64,000 nt of DNA from Euptelea pleiosperma (GCA_035048495.1 CM068553.1:3789259-3853258); one strand, 5' to 3'. Shown: positions 21,077-33,587, counted from the first letter of the stretch. The notes: generated by a model from the sequence alone, not told the origin. Numbers and translations are program-made.

Positions 21077-21479
21077 CAGGGCCGTCTTAATACAAGTTGA
21101 GGCCTTAGGCGAAAACTTTAAATGGGGCTTCTTTTTTTTTTTTCAGAAATACCCCTAAACCTAAGTGAGAAGATGTCCCTTGAAAAATGTGTTATTTCAA
21201 TGTTTTCAAAAAAAATATATAAATTAAAAACACGTTTTTCAAGGAGAATTCAACGGTGGATACAATGTTTGCATACTCTTGAGTCTGAAAACAATTGTAG
21301 ACTAGATTTGTCTGGCTGTAGCATAGTCTTGTGTGATGGAGGGGCCTGACGTAAATGGACAGGTGGGGCCTTTTCATAAAAAAATATTAAAAACACTTGA
21401 AAATTTCTGAAATTTGGGGGCCTTACCTGTCGGGGACCTTAGGCAACCGCCTCATCTGCCTAATGGTCAAGCCGGGCCG
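21077..21479 (+). mobile_element. hAT-type MITE with 8-bp target duplication
   Basis: It begins CAGGGCCGTCTTAATACAAG and ends AATGGTCAAGCCGGGCCG, imperfect inverted ends of the CAGGGCCGNCTT kind. The identical 8-bp word GGTCAACC flanks it at 21069-21076 and 21480-21487, as hAT transposition predicts. It is 403 bp and non-coding. A reverse-orientation relative is at 48523-48891. Confidence 0.85.
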
Positions 21480-21539
21480 GGTCAACCCAATGAGAACCTA
21501 AGCTCGATCACTTAGCCTTTGGTTGAGCCTTAATGGGGC

Positions 21540-21818
21540 TTGATGTCAAGACCCCATGTCGAGGTGGGGCCCATATGTAAAACTTCTGTCATAACAAAGT
21601 TGCAAATCACACAATCACAACCAATGAGTTCTCGGCACGTACACCTCAAAGCAAAAAAGCACATGGGTACGTTGCAAAAGCACTTGTGTACGTGCCGAGA
21701 ACTCATTGGCTTGTGATTGTGTGATTTACAATTTGTTGTGATAGAAGTTTTACTCGTTTTAAAAAAGGAGATATTCATCAGTGATGTGGACCACCTCAAC
21801 ATGTGGTCTTGAATCTTG
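21540..21818. mobile_element. Palindromic element with inner about 180-bp hairpin
   Basis: Outer arms TCAAGACCCCATGTCGAGGT and the inverse ACCTCAACATGTGGTCTTGA enclose an inner hairpin (about 21577-21759). The inner arms contain CCAATGAGTTCTCGGCACGT and its exact inverse ACGTGCCGAGAACTCATTGG. The inner part is the same family as 58792-58971. No clean target duplication is seen around the inner part. Confidence 0.75.
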
Positions 21819-21989
21819 ATTATAGCAACCTCACCTTTTGCTATTACACACTGTGCAGCGATACCTTTCTAAGGAAGAAAATTTTAATCCATCACGAAGC
21901 ATTGCTACGGATAAAAAATTTAGTTCAGATTAAGGAAACTTTTGCCTACAAAAATAGAAAAATAAAATCTTAGAAGAAATAACCAAAGA

Positions 21990-22170
21990 TCCTCCAATTA
22001 GGGGTGTTAATGGGCTGAGCTTGCCTGATGGTCTTTTTGGGCTGGGCCTAGTGTGCTCGGGCTTTGGCTGTATTTATCGGCCCAATGGGCCTGGGGTTTG
22101 ATTGTAAGTAAAGTTTCTTAGGCACAGTTCGTTATATCTATTAATGGGCCGGGCTTGGACCTGAAATGTT
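21990..22170. repeat. GGGCC-rich decayed repeat
   Basis: TTAGGGGTGTTAATGGGCTG begins a stretch with GGGCTGGGCC, GGCCCAATGGGCCTGG and GGGCCGGGCTTGG words, like those at 5800-6035 and 48300-48550. No gene is seen between 21820 and 22700. Confidence 0.45.
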
Positions 22171-22705
22171 GAAGGCAACCTTTAATCTCTATGACAACAA
22201 TCAGCTTGATCGAATGATTATCCCCACAATTCACTTAATGCATTATATCCCGCCTCATAAAAACGTATTTAAGAAAAAGCAGAATAAGAAACCAAAATTG
22301 GACCTCTATATAGCATAAATTAACAACCCATTATTAGATTAATTGGTGAATTACATTTATACATCTTTCCATCACTCACCAAGGAGCAAGACACTTCTAC
22401 GTGGATGTCCACGTCAGCATTGTAAAAAAAAGAAAAGAAAAAAAATAGATGGACTGAGAATCACATTGTAGATCGGATTCGCGGGTCCGACATTCAGATA
22501 TGAAAATGAAAAAGTTGAACAAGCAATCCATTCATCAACTCCATAGTCCATATGAATGTCCACCAACAATAAATGGTCACGACTCAACATCTCCATCAAG
22601 CTGTACCGCACTAGCCAAGGCCCACACTGCGTCATCTCTTTAACTCTCCAGCCGCCGCGTGTAATGCACAATGTCGTTATCACCTCATCTGATCCGAATC
22701 CGGCT

Positions 22706-23081
22706 TGTATAGGATCGGGACCCATAGAAAGTTTAATAGGACTCCCAAAATGCTCCGTGGCATACTCTTTCCAGCTGACCGACTCGTGTATGTTTGTCCC
22801 AACCGTCATGGACCTACACGCCAAAAATCAGCCTGATTGATGATTTCTAGACGTTGGATCTGATCTTTTTGTCATGGACTTCTTGGGCCTATAATTCACG
22901 AAGCCCATGAGAAAAAAAAAAGGTCAAATAGAAACGGCTAGAAATCGTCAATGAGGCTGATTTTTAGTGTAGGACCATCAAGTGGTGGACCAAACATTCA
23001 TGAGTCAGTGGGCCAGAAGATCATGCCACGTGGCATTTTGGAGGGTCCTATAAAACTTTGTACAGGACCCGGTCCAATATA
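22706..23081. mobile_element. Foldback MITE, family D
   Basis: The left end TTGTATAGGATCGGGACCC with AGAAAGTTT.ATAGGAC pairs with the right end GTCCTATAAAACTTTGTACAGG..CCCGGTCC. The arms carry the shared module (CCAAAAATCAGCCTGATTG at 22823 and GAGGCTGATTTTTAGTGTAG at 22952). A perfect GCCACGTGGC lies at about 23024-23033. It sits about 290 bp beyond the RBOHF stop codon. Confidence 0.75.
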
Positions 23082-23370
23082 TAGCCGGAATCAATCAACT
23101 GATCCCAGCACCACCCCCCGCCCGCCCAACCAAAATCGTTTCCAGGTTGGTAATTTTTAGTATCAGGTATATATAAATATTCATTTACAAATATGTATTT
23201 TCTCTTCCTTTTTCTCATAACTTTACATTGATTTTACGTATTGTTTTACTTATTTTTTTGTTTCCTTTTTAGGCTCGAGAAGGTGTTAAGGGTGTAGTTT
23301 AACTTCCTACGCCCTTAGAGAGAGGTTGAGGAATTGGTGATGGATAACTAGATACGCACCCTCGGAATAT

Positions 23371-26300
23371 TTAGAATTGCTCTTTGTGAAATTCGAACTT
23401 GGTGGATCCCTTTTGGTTGAACTCATAGCAAAGCTTGCTCAGTTCTTGAGCTAAGACCGGTGCTCCACAGTAGAAAACTCCTGCATGGAAAATAAGACAA
23501 ATATAAGGGTCTGTTTGGTAAGTGAAAAAAAGAGTTATAATAAAAATATATATATTATAGTTCTTTTTTTAACTTAGCTTATCTCATTCTCTAATATCCA
23601 AAAAGTCAAATATGGGTTAAATGAGTATGGGACCCATACTACGTCACAGAATCTTAAACGTCACGTTTTTAGAGTCCATTGACTCATCTCAAAAATATCT
23701 TAAATTCAAAAATTTTAAACATGGTTTGTCATGGGTACGTGTCATGTGTAGAGGCTTAAGAGATTGAGATGGCTCACTATTTTATTGACTAAAAATGGGC
23801 TCTATTTTTTATATTAAAAAACTCATTTTTACCGAATGGGACTATTTTCTTTGGAGAAAATAAAATCTTGTCATCTTGGCTTAAATGGCGTAAAAATATT
23901 TTAACACATGGGGAGGGTTGATAAAATATTTTAACACATTGGCAGAAAATTGGAGGGATCAAGAAAATATTTGCATGAACAAATGCATGGCCAAACACAC
24001 AGCAAATTGCATTTACGCACACAACTGTCTTATTATTTTTTTCTAGAAAATACACTTGTTTTGCCATTTTTTAGTTGAGCAAAATGACTCACCGATCTTA
24101 GCATTTGGGTGCTTTGAACATGTTCTTGAGAAGACCTTCTTCCAATTTGGCCTCGCGAAATGGGTACGCACCTGAATTAACAATAATTCATCACCAACCA
24201 TCATTAAGTAAAAATTTTAAACTAAAATTTTTGAAGCAGTGGATTTTTGAAGCAATAGAAACAGGCTCAGGGGACCCCCATTTTTCTGACCCCTCTTGTT
24301 GTTCGTGTGCTCAGCCGTGGATTTCAAGAATCCAACGGTGGTAATTGTCAGCACTGAGCTGGCTTCACTTTTGGGGGTGTTGACAACCACCGTTGGATTT
24401 GTGAAATCCATGGCCGAGCGCGCAAATACCGAGAGGGGTCAGAAAAGCAAGTCCTCAGAGCCTCAGCTATATATATATGGTTAGGATTGGGAGACAACAA
24501 TTTTATTGTATCCACACGGAAGATGAATCAATAGCTGATTTTTGGTAAGGATGATCTCCTCGTCATATAGATCACCCCAACAAAAAAGATCAGCACATTC
24601 TGAAATTTCTAACCCCATCAAATGTGGTTTTCAAGTTAACTATATAAATAGACGGTCCATAATTCTTCAACTTGTAAACTGATCTATGAATATCGGATTG
24701 ATTTGAATTTTTGTGAAGATGATCTCCTCACTATAGAGACCATCCTCGCCAAAAATTACCCCATTCCAAGACTTCTAATTTATACATTGGCCTGTGCGAA
24801 TTTTTGTTGTCAAAAATGTTGTATGAAATTATTGTCAAAAATGTTGTATGAAATTGTTGTATGAAATTATATATGCGCTGGGATAGAATGAGTAATGGAA
24901 TTCTTACTAATGGACGTGGGGCCCACATGCGGATGAGTTAAGGGATGATTTTTGGTTTAACGGTGAAAATGGATGGTCCAAAATTTTTCAATTTACAATC
25001 TACTTTTCACAAGGCTGCAAATGTTGGAATGGGCTGATTTTTTGTGTGGTTGATATCCACGTTGAGAAGAATATTATCACCAAAAATCATCCCTTAACTC
25101 ATCTACATGTGGCCCCCATGTCCATTAGTAAGAATATTAGTAAGAATTCCATTAGTCATTCTATCCCAGCCCTCTCTCTCTCTCTATATATATATATAAT
25201 CATGGAAACGTATACAAGAAAAATTTGCAGGCGTCAAATGAGATGTCAAGGATCTTACTCTAGTTCCGGAAACAATATCAACACCGTTCTTGGCATGGTT
25301 GAGGGCTTGGACCATTGTGATGAGAGCTGAGCGGGCATCCCCTTCCTCATATACACTCGTCAAGTAGTTGTGCATCTCAATCACACCCTGAACCAAATTC
25401 ATAAATTAAGAACCACTCTCAACAAAAAGAAGTAAATTACAAATTTTAATTGTAAGGTTTCATTTTTTACCCTTAGATCGAGCTCAGCGATTTCATTCAT
25501 GACCCCCTTGAACCAATCAAATGAGCCTTGTTCCCGGGTTACCCAGTAAAAATAGGCATTGGTTGTCTTTAGAAATTTCTTTCCTTTTGGTGAGACTTTA
25601 TTAAGAGAGCTGGAATCTGTGGTTCCAGAGCTCTGATCCGTTGTCCTGCTGAAGTCCGAGTTTGAATCCTAAAAGGGAGACAAATTGGGTAATTATAATC
25701 CATTCTGATAATCGAGATGAAAAAGTTGAAATGACATAGAGAGAGATGATATGGATAGAAACAACTGAGAAGGTCTAACAATTGAGAAAAAGTAAAAAGC
25801 AAATGAAGAATTAAGAACTTATATTCATGGTTTTAAATTTTGGTGAAATTATTTCGACGGATACGGAAATCGAAATCGCAAAATTTCAGCCCCCTCTTCA
25901 TTCTTCAATATTAATTAAAGAAGAGATAATTCAGGCCTTCTTTTCATTATTAAAGGCGAAAATTAAGATTCCCTCTAGCGCGAGATTATAGAGAAAGAGA
26001 TGAGATTTCCTTTCTATAAGCAAAGGATCATAGTTCACAATTTATAATTTTTCTAAAATTTTCCTGATCCAAACCCAGGTCAAAATCAAAATTTGAATCC
26101 TTGCTTATATTAATTCGATTAGCTTAACTTAAAAGTGAGATTTACTTACTGCCTGCTCCTCCATCTTGATGATATTTTTGAGCAAATCCTTCAGAATACT
26201 GATGAAAGGTGTAGCTCCAATTCCAAGCCCAACAAGTAGCAAGACATCATAATTCTGATAGTCTTGTGCGGGAGCTCCATAAGGACCATCTATGAGGAGC

Positions 26301-29300
26301 TTTGGAAAACTGCAATACAAATGAGGACTGAATATAATCATTAAAAAAACAATAGAGTAAACTATATGGAATCTTGAGCAACTCAAAATTTGGTATAAAC
26401 CTTTTCTTAGTTGTTTCATCAGCTCTAAGAAGCCCACTGTTCCCAGACGCTGGAGCCTCACAGGCCTCTGAGAAGACCCTCTTGAGCTCTTGTGTCCAAT
26501 CACCCAGCTGCCGAATGTGGATGCTCAGGTAGTCATCACCAGGAGCTGAAGTTATTGAAAATGGATGCCTGGAGTGTGGAAACCAGTGTCTGTAAGATCA
26601 CATTATCCATAAAAAAACAGGAAATTTTCAAAACCAAAATCAACCCGAATGATTGGAACCATATGATCTATCACATTTGTTTGGACGAGTACAATTATTC
26701 ACTTTTGACATGGGAGATCTCTTAGGTGGGACCGTTGAATGATGGCCCGGGGCTATGGTGTAGACCAAAGATCATCTTATATCGAAAATGTTGTACAGGA
26801 AGTTTATCATAAAATGTTTTGGAGTTATTTGAATGAGAAATTACTTGAATGTGGATAAAGATCTTATAACATTGTGTAAATTAAGGGTTATAATGATCAT
26901 TTACCACTCAAATGGAGAAACAGCAGGGCACTGAACGAACATGTACTGGCCACTCTTATACCGGAATTTGGGAGGCTTGGACATTTGCAGAGTGAGAACG
27001 TTACCTGGATAAATAGCAACCTGAAAATTTAAATAACAAAGTCAAACAAGTCAACTAAACATTTCCACACAGCAGAACGTGCCACAACCGAGAAGGGCCA
27101 CCGGCCACCTAATAATCTGAGAAATTTATTGATCCTGCAACTTTTTGATCCAGTGGTCTGCAACCTATCTTAAGATTCTTAACCAGACACATGTCTTGGG
27201 GTTAAGTGGCTTAACTGTAATTACCCTTAACAGTGGAGAAAAAGTAACTGCAGTTAATGGGCGACCTTAACCCCAGGACACGTGTAACTATAGGTTGCAG
27301 GATATCACTGGATCGAGAAAATTTTTGATCCGCAACTTTTTGATCAAGTGATCCCTGCAACCTATATTTAAGCGCCACCTATCCTGGGGTTAAGGTGTAA
27401 CGACCCTTGACAGTGGAGAATCATTTTTTGGCTCAATTTTCAGCCTAGGAAATCACCAAGATGGGGCCTAGAATGGCGGGTCCTGCCCTTTACTCTAGCA
27501 TTTTTTTAACACTCAAAGACAAGAAAACCCGTTAACAGCTGGAATGATTGGTGCGTTTTGATTACCTTTAAAAGCCGGACCGAGTAAAAGCCGGACCTTA
27601 AAAATCTTACAATCCTCTCAAATGCGTAGAGGATTACAGGAACGGCAAGATACATCCATGTCTGAAACAATTTACAAAGAACATAAAGCATCAATTAAAT
27701 ATCTTAAATTGTTTGTTTAGCACCTTACAAAGAAAGAGAGTTGATTTAATTACCGTCTTGAGGTACCATTTGTGAACGAGGTGAAGGAAGAATCCATGGA
27801 TGACGAGCAAGACGTAGACAATGACGAAGAGATGGTGAGAGTACCAGAAGGCGTTGAAGCCAGTGAGCCTGTCGAAGGGTTTGGGGAGTTTCACGAGGCT
27901 CCGCCTGAACCATCTAGTTGCGAGTGTGAACGCCACCACTATGCACGCCACCATTAAAATTCCGGTGACGCCCTCTGACCCACGGAGGAGGTCCCCATAC
28001 GACGGTTTGTGCTCCCCGAAGTCATACGATAAATACTGGTAGTCCGCCTCAGATGAATTAATTAAGCGCGGGAAATCGCATGCGAGATGGTTCCCGGCGT
28101 GGAGAATGACACCCACGACGATGGCAGCCGCGATTGTCTGTCGATATTAAAAAACACAATCCATCCCGGAGAGAATAATTAGAGAGAATTAATTTCCTAT
28201 CGGATCCTCGTTCTTGGTATAAGGTTACTTAATATCCGAAACTCTAAACGGGTAGGGCCTGAATATCATGTATCTGAGACGTATTAACATCCGAATGTCA
28301 AGAAGGGTGCACTGGCGAGAGGTAATAGCGGGTCGGGTTATAAGGATTCTTAAAAGGAAACGATTCCTAAACGGATCCTCTTGTGGATTTACAACTGGTT
28401 TCAAGACCCCTAAACAAGTTTGTGTCCAAATCAGAAATTTTAAATGGATCGAGTTGGTTTGGTTATAATCATTATATTGTGTTATTCGATTTCTAAGACG
28501 GGTCAGTTTCAACATCCGAAATTATATCCAAGCTGTTTTTCGGAGTCTTGATATCTTAATTCAGACCCGGGTCAAGTTAATTGATGTTTATGCCAGGATC
28601 CGAATCCTCCAACTCATCAATGGGTTTTATTTTCTACATAAGACTTATTTTCCAGAAAAAAAAATTGGGTATTTTAGTAACACCCCCTGAAATTTGAAAA
28701 TAATTAGTAATAGCAGCTTATTCGAATTTCAGAATTTAAGATTACCCCCCTTGACCTAGTTTAACCGTCATTTGACTAATATTAAATCGTGACATGCATC
28801 GTGCGCCTGTTAATGCACCTATGAAAGGACCATAATATTACAAGTACAATGCTAACCAGGTGTGATTCAAGTCAGTTTTAACTTCAGCCAACCACGTACA
28901 GTTAAACTAGGTCAAGAGGGGTAATCTTAAAGTTTGAAAGTATTAGGGGATCGATATTACTAATTACTTTCAAATTTCAAGAGGTAGAGGGATTTTTTGG
29001 AACGTACCTTATGAAAATTGATATTGTCATCGAAGGGGACGACGCGGGCGAGCTTGGTGGATCTGAGCCAGGTGATGATGTTCCTACAAACAGGCAAAAG
29101 GACCAAAGCCATGTTGAACTTTAAGGTCTCGGCAGCACCCTTTGCTGTGAGGAGGCAGTAACCCATGACCTTGAAAGCGTACTTGTTCTTATACTGAAAG
29201 AATTTCCATAAAAACAACCCAGCCATTATTCCAATCCACAGAGCCAACACCCAAAGCCTCTTCCAGTTATCCTCCAGATAGTACAGTGCCTTTGTGCTCA

Positions 29301-32300
29301 CTCTATGTATTCGGCTCCTATTCCTTAAGCCCTGTAGGTTCTGGCTCAATGCTTGGCTCGTGTAGCTCAATGCTTGGCTATAGTTCAGGTACGTGTCCTT
29401 CTGTAACAGCAACGTCTCCAGCTGCCAAAGCTGCGTGCATCAACCCATCACCCAACAACTAATTATATTCCATGATTTCCATCCCATGGACGTGGTCATA
29501 TGACTCATATCCACTGATTTCATCATGCACGCGCCTGCGTTCTCTATCAGTGCGCAGTACGCAGTTTAGAAATCCACATGGGAACCAGCTGGTTTATGTC
29601 AGCCGCCCTCCACGTGGCAGGAATATAAATGCAAATGATAAAAAATAAAAGTTCATGACGTGGTCTACTACACTTGTTAAATAGGGAGAGGTTACTTTCA
29701 GTAATCTTCTTTCTCCCTCCTTTATTCCTTCTTTCTTCAAAGGGTAGCTACAGAGCTATAGAAGTTATACTACTAGTCGACTAGTCGTCTACTGTGCTGC
29801 TATGCCAAATTACCAAAAGTAGACAAAGTTTTCTGCTTTTCTAATTTAGTAGAAAAAGTTTTGTCTGTGAAGTATTTATTTTACGGTGGAGCTGTGGAGT
29901 GGAGAGAAAACATTCGCTGGCCCCGGGGGACTTCAAACTTTGAAGTCTCCCCACCCAAAATGTCTGACAAGGACCCCAATCCCTTAACCCAACCCTGATT
30001 AAGCCCTTGATTATTAGTGGTCAAAAAGGGGTACTTGTCAGACATTTTTGGAGGGGACATCAAAGTTTGAAGTCCCCCCGGGCCAGCGAAAATTTTTGTA
30101 CACACAGAATTAAGTCAACTGATTCATGAATAATTGAAAAGATGCAGATGACTCATCCTTACATAGCTCATTCTTTTTGGCCAATTGACCATAGGGACGT
30201 TGAACCCACCCACTGATGGATACACACTAAAAATAATCTCGATTGATGATTTCTAGCCGTTGGATTAAGTACAAAAAATCATGCTTGAATCCATCGGCTA
30301 GAATCAATCATAAAAAGTGCTAAAATATATGGCTACAGATAACCAATCAGGCTGATTTTTGGTATGTGTATCCATCAAAGGGTGGGCTAAATAAACATCC
30401 ATGCGGTTAGTAGGCCCAAAAATGCGCCATGTAGGGCCCAACTGCATCCAAAGTCCTCTTCATCTAAAATTTTCCCGAATAATTGGGCTACCACATGACC
30501 ACCTATAAACCAAAAATCAGACTGATCTCTAGATATTCAATCTGAATATTAAAAAAAATCAAATCCAACAACTATAAATCAACCCAAGAAAATATTCAAA
30601 TTAAGGGACTGCCATCTCTACCCATGTGGTCGTTACATGCGTGGAAAACGGGAAACTACACGAGAAAAAAAAAAAAAAGCCTCTTGGTAGTTGGACCAAA
30701 GATTAATTCTGACCCAAACATGACAAGATCTCGTCATTTGTCCTTTAATAAGAGCATTTAAAAAGTCCAAATTATAACACCAATTAAAAGTCAACTAAGT
30801 CAACAACTAATGGCACCACAATTAATTAAGGGTTTGACTCCAGGGACCCCATTTATGACCCCCACTTTGGTGGACCCACATAAAAGATGAATCGATGGAC
30901 GATTTTTGGTGAGGATGATCTCTATGGTGAGGAGATCATCCTCGCAAAAATTCAGATCATTCTGGTATTCATAGACTGGTTTAGAAGTTGAAGAATTATG
31001 AACTGTTGATTTTACCATGTAACTTGAAAACCACATTTGACAGGGTTCGAAATTCCAGAATGAGCTATTTTTTGTAGGGGTGATCTATATGGTGAGGAGA
31101 TCATCCTCACCACAAATCAGCCATTGATTCATCTTCTACGTGGGTTCTCCAAAGTGGGGGTCTAAAATGGGGGTCATAAATGGGGGTCCCTGGAGTCCGA
31201 CCCATTAATTAAAACTAAGTAGAAGGGTATTTACGTCTAAGTAAGTCATTTTACATGGTTTTACGTATGTTGCGCTTATACAGATAGATAACTATATACA
31301 GATAAAAAAATAGAGGGACCCACCTCAATATAGCCAAGCCTCTCGGGATCTAGTTCCTCCATGATTAGAGCTGCGTACTCCTCCGCTTGTTCTTTAAGTC
31401 TCGACAACTTATTAGCTGAAGCACTTAACATGATGATCTACAAATCATCAAAAAAAATCGTCAATATTCCATAAAAAAACAAGGTATATTCCAAAATACT
31501 TACTAGAATGACAATAATACCCTTGACCAACTCTACTGAAAACGACGCAGTTCTTTTTTGGGGAAGTCTAGACGCCAACCTCAAAAAATCGAGAGGAGAA
31601 TTTCGGAAATCCGCAAAAAAGGAATGGAATTTTCTGTCATAAATTTTGATGGCCAGGACAGCAAATTTTTTTCCTTTATTAAAATAATGAGAAACAACGA
31701 AATCGTCAGAGAACTGTCACCGGCAGGTTGATGGAGTTGTTGGTTTTTGGTATTTCGCCGGTTTTACGTTCACCGAATCCCCTCTACAGATTTTTATTTT
31801 ATTTATTATTTTATATGTATGTCATAAATGACACTCTATCGCTTCAATATTTAAAAATCTAAATCTAATGTTGAGTTTTTCTTTGCCGGGAAATGGTCAG
31901 CGCGTCATATATTATGCCGGAATCTGACACAGTGATGACCACTTCCTACTTGTAAACTATAATTAATTAGACTTAATCGAGGTTGATTCTCGGAGACAGA
32001 GAGAGAGAGAGAGAGAGAGTTACTTCTTTAACTTCAGCTTCGGTGATCCGTCCGTCTTCGTTCTTGTCCACCCTGCGATGTAAACGAAATGAATAAAAAG
32101 TTAAAAAAGAACCATAAACGTGATTTAGTTAAAAATGCGTTTTTGTCAAAAAAAAAAAAAAAGCAAAATGAAGGCATACATGTCGAAGAAGATCTGGAGT
32201 CGAGAATCGAAGCTTTGATCGGTAATCTGGGACCAGAACTCGTAAAGCTCGTCTCTGCTGATCTTATCGACCTTCAACCGTCGCCTCCGACTCAAAGCGT

Positions 32301-33113
32301 CGAACAGTTCCGAACCAAATTCCTTCGAATCTCTCATTCCTTCAAACCAAAAACGCTATTCTTTAAAAAAAAAAAAAAGGCGCATCGTAAAGACAAACGT
32401 AATCGATTTCGATCAAAAAATGATTTGAGAACAATGAGAAAGAAGAAGAGGAAGAAGAAAAAACCAATGCATTGCGCGAAATCTGAGCGGAAGAGGAAAC
32501 CGTCTTTGGAAAGCTTATCGAAGTTGTTCTGAACTTCGTTCCACGCATCTAAACTGGTCGTACTGCTTCTACTAATGAATTTCAGCCCTCGAAGTGCCTT
32601 TTGAGCACCAGATCGAGTCCGTTCGAGCTGCGCTCGCTGTCGACGAAGAGCTCGAGCGGCCAAAGCCGAATCGAATCCAGCAATGGCACTATTCTGAGTC
32701 GCAGACGAAGACGACGATAGTGCTTTAGACGCGTTGCTATGGCTCCATGAAAACCTTCTAAGTTCAGCTTTAAGCTCTTGCGAGAACTGCTTGGCCTTCG
32801 CCACGGCCTCTGCTTTCAACTCCTGGGAGAACTGACGCAACCGATGCGAAGAGCTCCGCCTCATCGTCGGTGACCTCGACGCCGACGACGACGTCTCTGT
32901 TCCATTTCCGACGTCCTGATCTATATCCACTACGGTTGCAGGCTCGACGCTTCGGAGAATGATCGTGTCATCATCTTTGAAATCGAGTGTCACCTCCACG
33001 AATTCCTCAGACGCCGATCCAAACTCGGTTCCAGGCGAGGATCCACCACTGATCGTTTTTCCGGCTCCCATATCTGACGCCCATCGACGTTCGTGCTTCG
33101 GAAAACCTCTCAT
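23371..33113 (-). CDS. RBOHF: Respiratory burst oxidase homolog F (NADPH oxidase), 14 exons
   Basis: A plasma-membrane NADPH oxidase making apoplastic superoxide. Exons (minus): 33113-32465, 32339-32180, 32072-32024, 31437-31324, 29430-29008, 28137-27754, 27661-27566, 27020-26905, 26568-26401, 26309-26150, 25668-25471, 25387-25259, 24171-24093, 23480-23371. All junctions are GT..AG and the phases join into 944 codons plus TAA, the length of Arabidopsis RBOHF. The N-terminus resembles RBOHF ([35 protein letters not shown]). An EF-hand loop spans about 272-283 ([12 protein letters not shown]). The ferric-reductase core has WYSHHLF and [12 protein letters not shown] site HPFSIT is at 665-670; NADPH motifs are DGPYG 727-731, GLGIGATPF 747-755 and C-terminal FYCGAP. 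RTRSGAQ keeps an RxxS kinase site of the type used by OST1. It ends HKEQF, where HKEHF is usual. A CT-rich leader lies at 33158-33185. The paralogue call could be wrong; the family is secure. Confidence 0.96.
24262..24468. mobile_element. Family-G foldback element in RBOHF intron 12
   Basis: The left arm has GGCTCAGGGGACCCCC, TTTCTGACCCCTC and GCCGTGGATTTCAAGAATCC. The right arm mirrors it: GGATTTGTGAAATCCATGGC, GAGAGGGGTCAGAAAAG and CCTCAGAGCC. The centre has ACTGAGCTGGCTTC. Confidence 0.75.
24530..24770. mobile_element. Family-F foldback repeat in RBOHF intron 12 (partial)
   Basis: TTTTTGGTAAGGATGATCTC near 24538 is mirrored by ACTATAGAGACCATCCTCGC..CAAAAATTACC near 24731-24760. The same words (GATGATCTCCTCAC) occur in the fuller copies at 30832-31205 and 37770-38025. 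Confidence 0.6.
24877..25170. mobile_element. Foldback element with about 75-bp near-identical arms in RBOHF intron 12
   Basis: The ends are GCTGGGATAGAATGAGTAAT and its inverse ATTAGTCATTCTATCCCAGC. The arms continue through ATGGAATTCTTACTAATGGA, GGGGCC.ACATG and GATGAGTTAAGGGATGATTT with few mismatches. One arm has an extra TTACTAATATTC. A CT/AT microsatellite follows at 25171-25197. Confidence 0.8.
27110..27410. repeat. Repeat with CAACTTTTTGATC arms in RBOHF intron 7
   Basis: TCCTGCAACTTTTTGATCCA (27134) and TCCGCAACTTTTTGATCAAG (27330) are direct copies. GACACATGTCTTGGGGTTAA and GACCTTAACCCCAGGACACG are inverted. The same words appear in the short insertion at about 33806-33892. Probably a partly duplicated small element. 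Confidence 0.6.
29904..30096. mobile_element. 193-bp hairpin element in RBOHF intron 4
   Basis: TTCGCTGGCCCCGGGGGACT..TCAAACTTTGAAGTC..CCCAAAATGTCTGACAAGGA pairs with ACTTGTCAGACATTTTTGG..CATCAAAGTTTGAAGTCCC..CCGGGCCAGCGAAAATTTT. This gives arms of about 65 bp with few mismatches around a loop of about 60 bp. Transcribed within the intron, it would fold into a long stem. Confidence 0.8.
30180..30440. mobile_element. Family C-like foldback element in RBOHF intron 4
   Basis: The left arm has GACCATAGGGACGTTGAACC, CACTGATGGATACACAC and TAGCCGTTGGATT. The right arm has the mirror CAATCAGGCTGATTTTTGG, TGTGTATCCATCAAAGGGTG and CATCCATGCGGTTAGTAGG. Confidence 0.7.
30832..31205. mobile_element. Family-F foldback element in RBOHF intron 4
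   Basis: Inverted arms of about 100 bp: GACTCCAGGGACCCC, ACCCCCACTTTGGTGGACCC, AAAGATGAATCGATGG and TTTTTGGTGAGGATGATCTC on the left. These are mirrored on the right by GAGATCATCCTCACCACAAA, CCATTGATTCATCTTC, CCAAAGTGGGGGTC and GGGGGTCCCTGGAGTC. Confidence 0.8.
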
Positions 33114-33157
33114 TAGTGGAAACCGAAAGGTTGAATATTAAATTAATTCGATCTGGT

Positions 33158-33185
33158 CTTCTCTCTCTCTCTCTCTCTCTCTCTT
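33158..33185 (-). promoter_or_regulatory. CT/GA repeat in the probable RBOHF 5' leader
   Basis: An uninterrupted CT run on the plus strand (GA on the transcribed strand) begins about 45 bp upstream of the RBOHF ATG. Such tracts are common in plant 5' leaders. Whether it is transcribed is not visible here. Confidence 0.5.
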
Positions 33186-33584
33186 GCTATTTTGTAGTGT
33201 ACCTATCGATGTGAGGCTCACGAACATGTGTTGGGTTTTAAGAATCTTTTAAAGGAGTGTGAGAGTCGTCGAACGCGTCCGGCATCTCTCGGAAAAGACA
33301 TTGACGCGGTGAACGCAGCAAAAGCGAGAGAGAGAGAGATCGCTCTCTAAATGGGAAAACCAAAGAGAGAAAAGCTCGAAAAGGACAAGTTGGAAACAGA
33401 GAGCCACTGTAACGTTGCAGGGGACCTGATAGAAGACCGACTTTTTCCTTCTTTTTGTTATCCCGAAACTTTCCGAAACGTTATCTACTTTGTTAAGCAA
33501 GTCCGCCTCAAATTCATGGCGACGCCAACACCAGTCACCATTATAACGTAGCGCGTTTATACTTTATACTCGTGGGAAGGAACT

Positions 33585-33587
<3 letters not shown>

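Noticed and set aside
21840..22700. Possible hidden gene between the palindromic element and the family-D MITE
   Set aside because: Only short frames, no splice-consistent conserved words and repeat-like GGGCC text.
32089..32532. Lys-rich open frame of 147 codons on the plus strand
   Set aside because: It is antisense to RBOHF exons 1-2, and its composition comes from the complement of T-rich intron and Leu/Phe codons. No domain is present.
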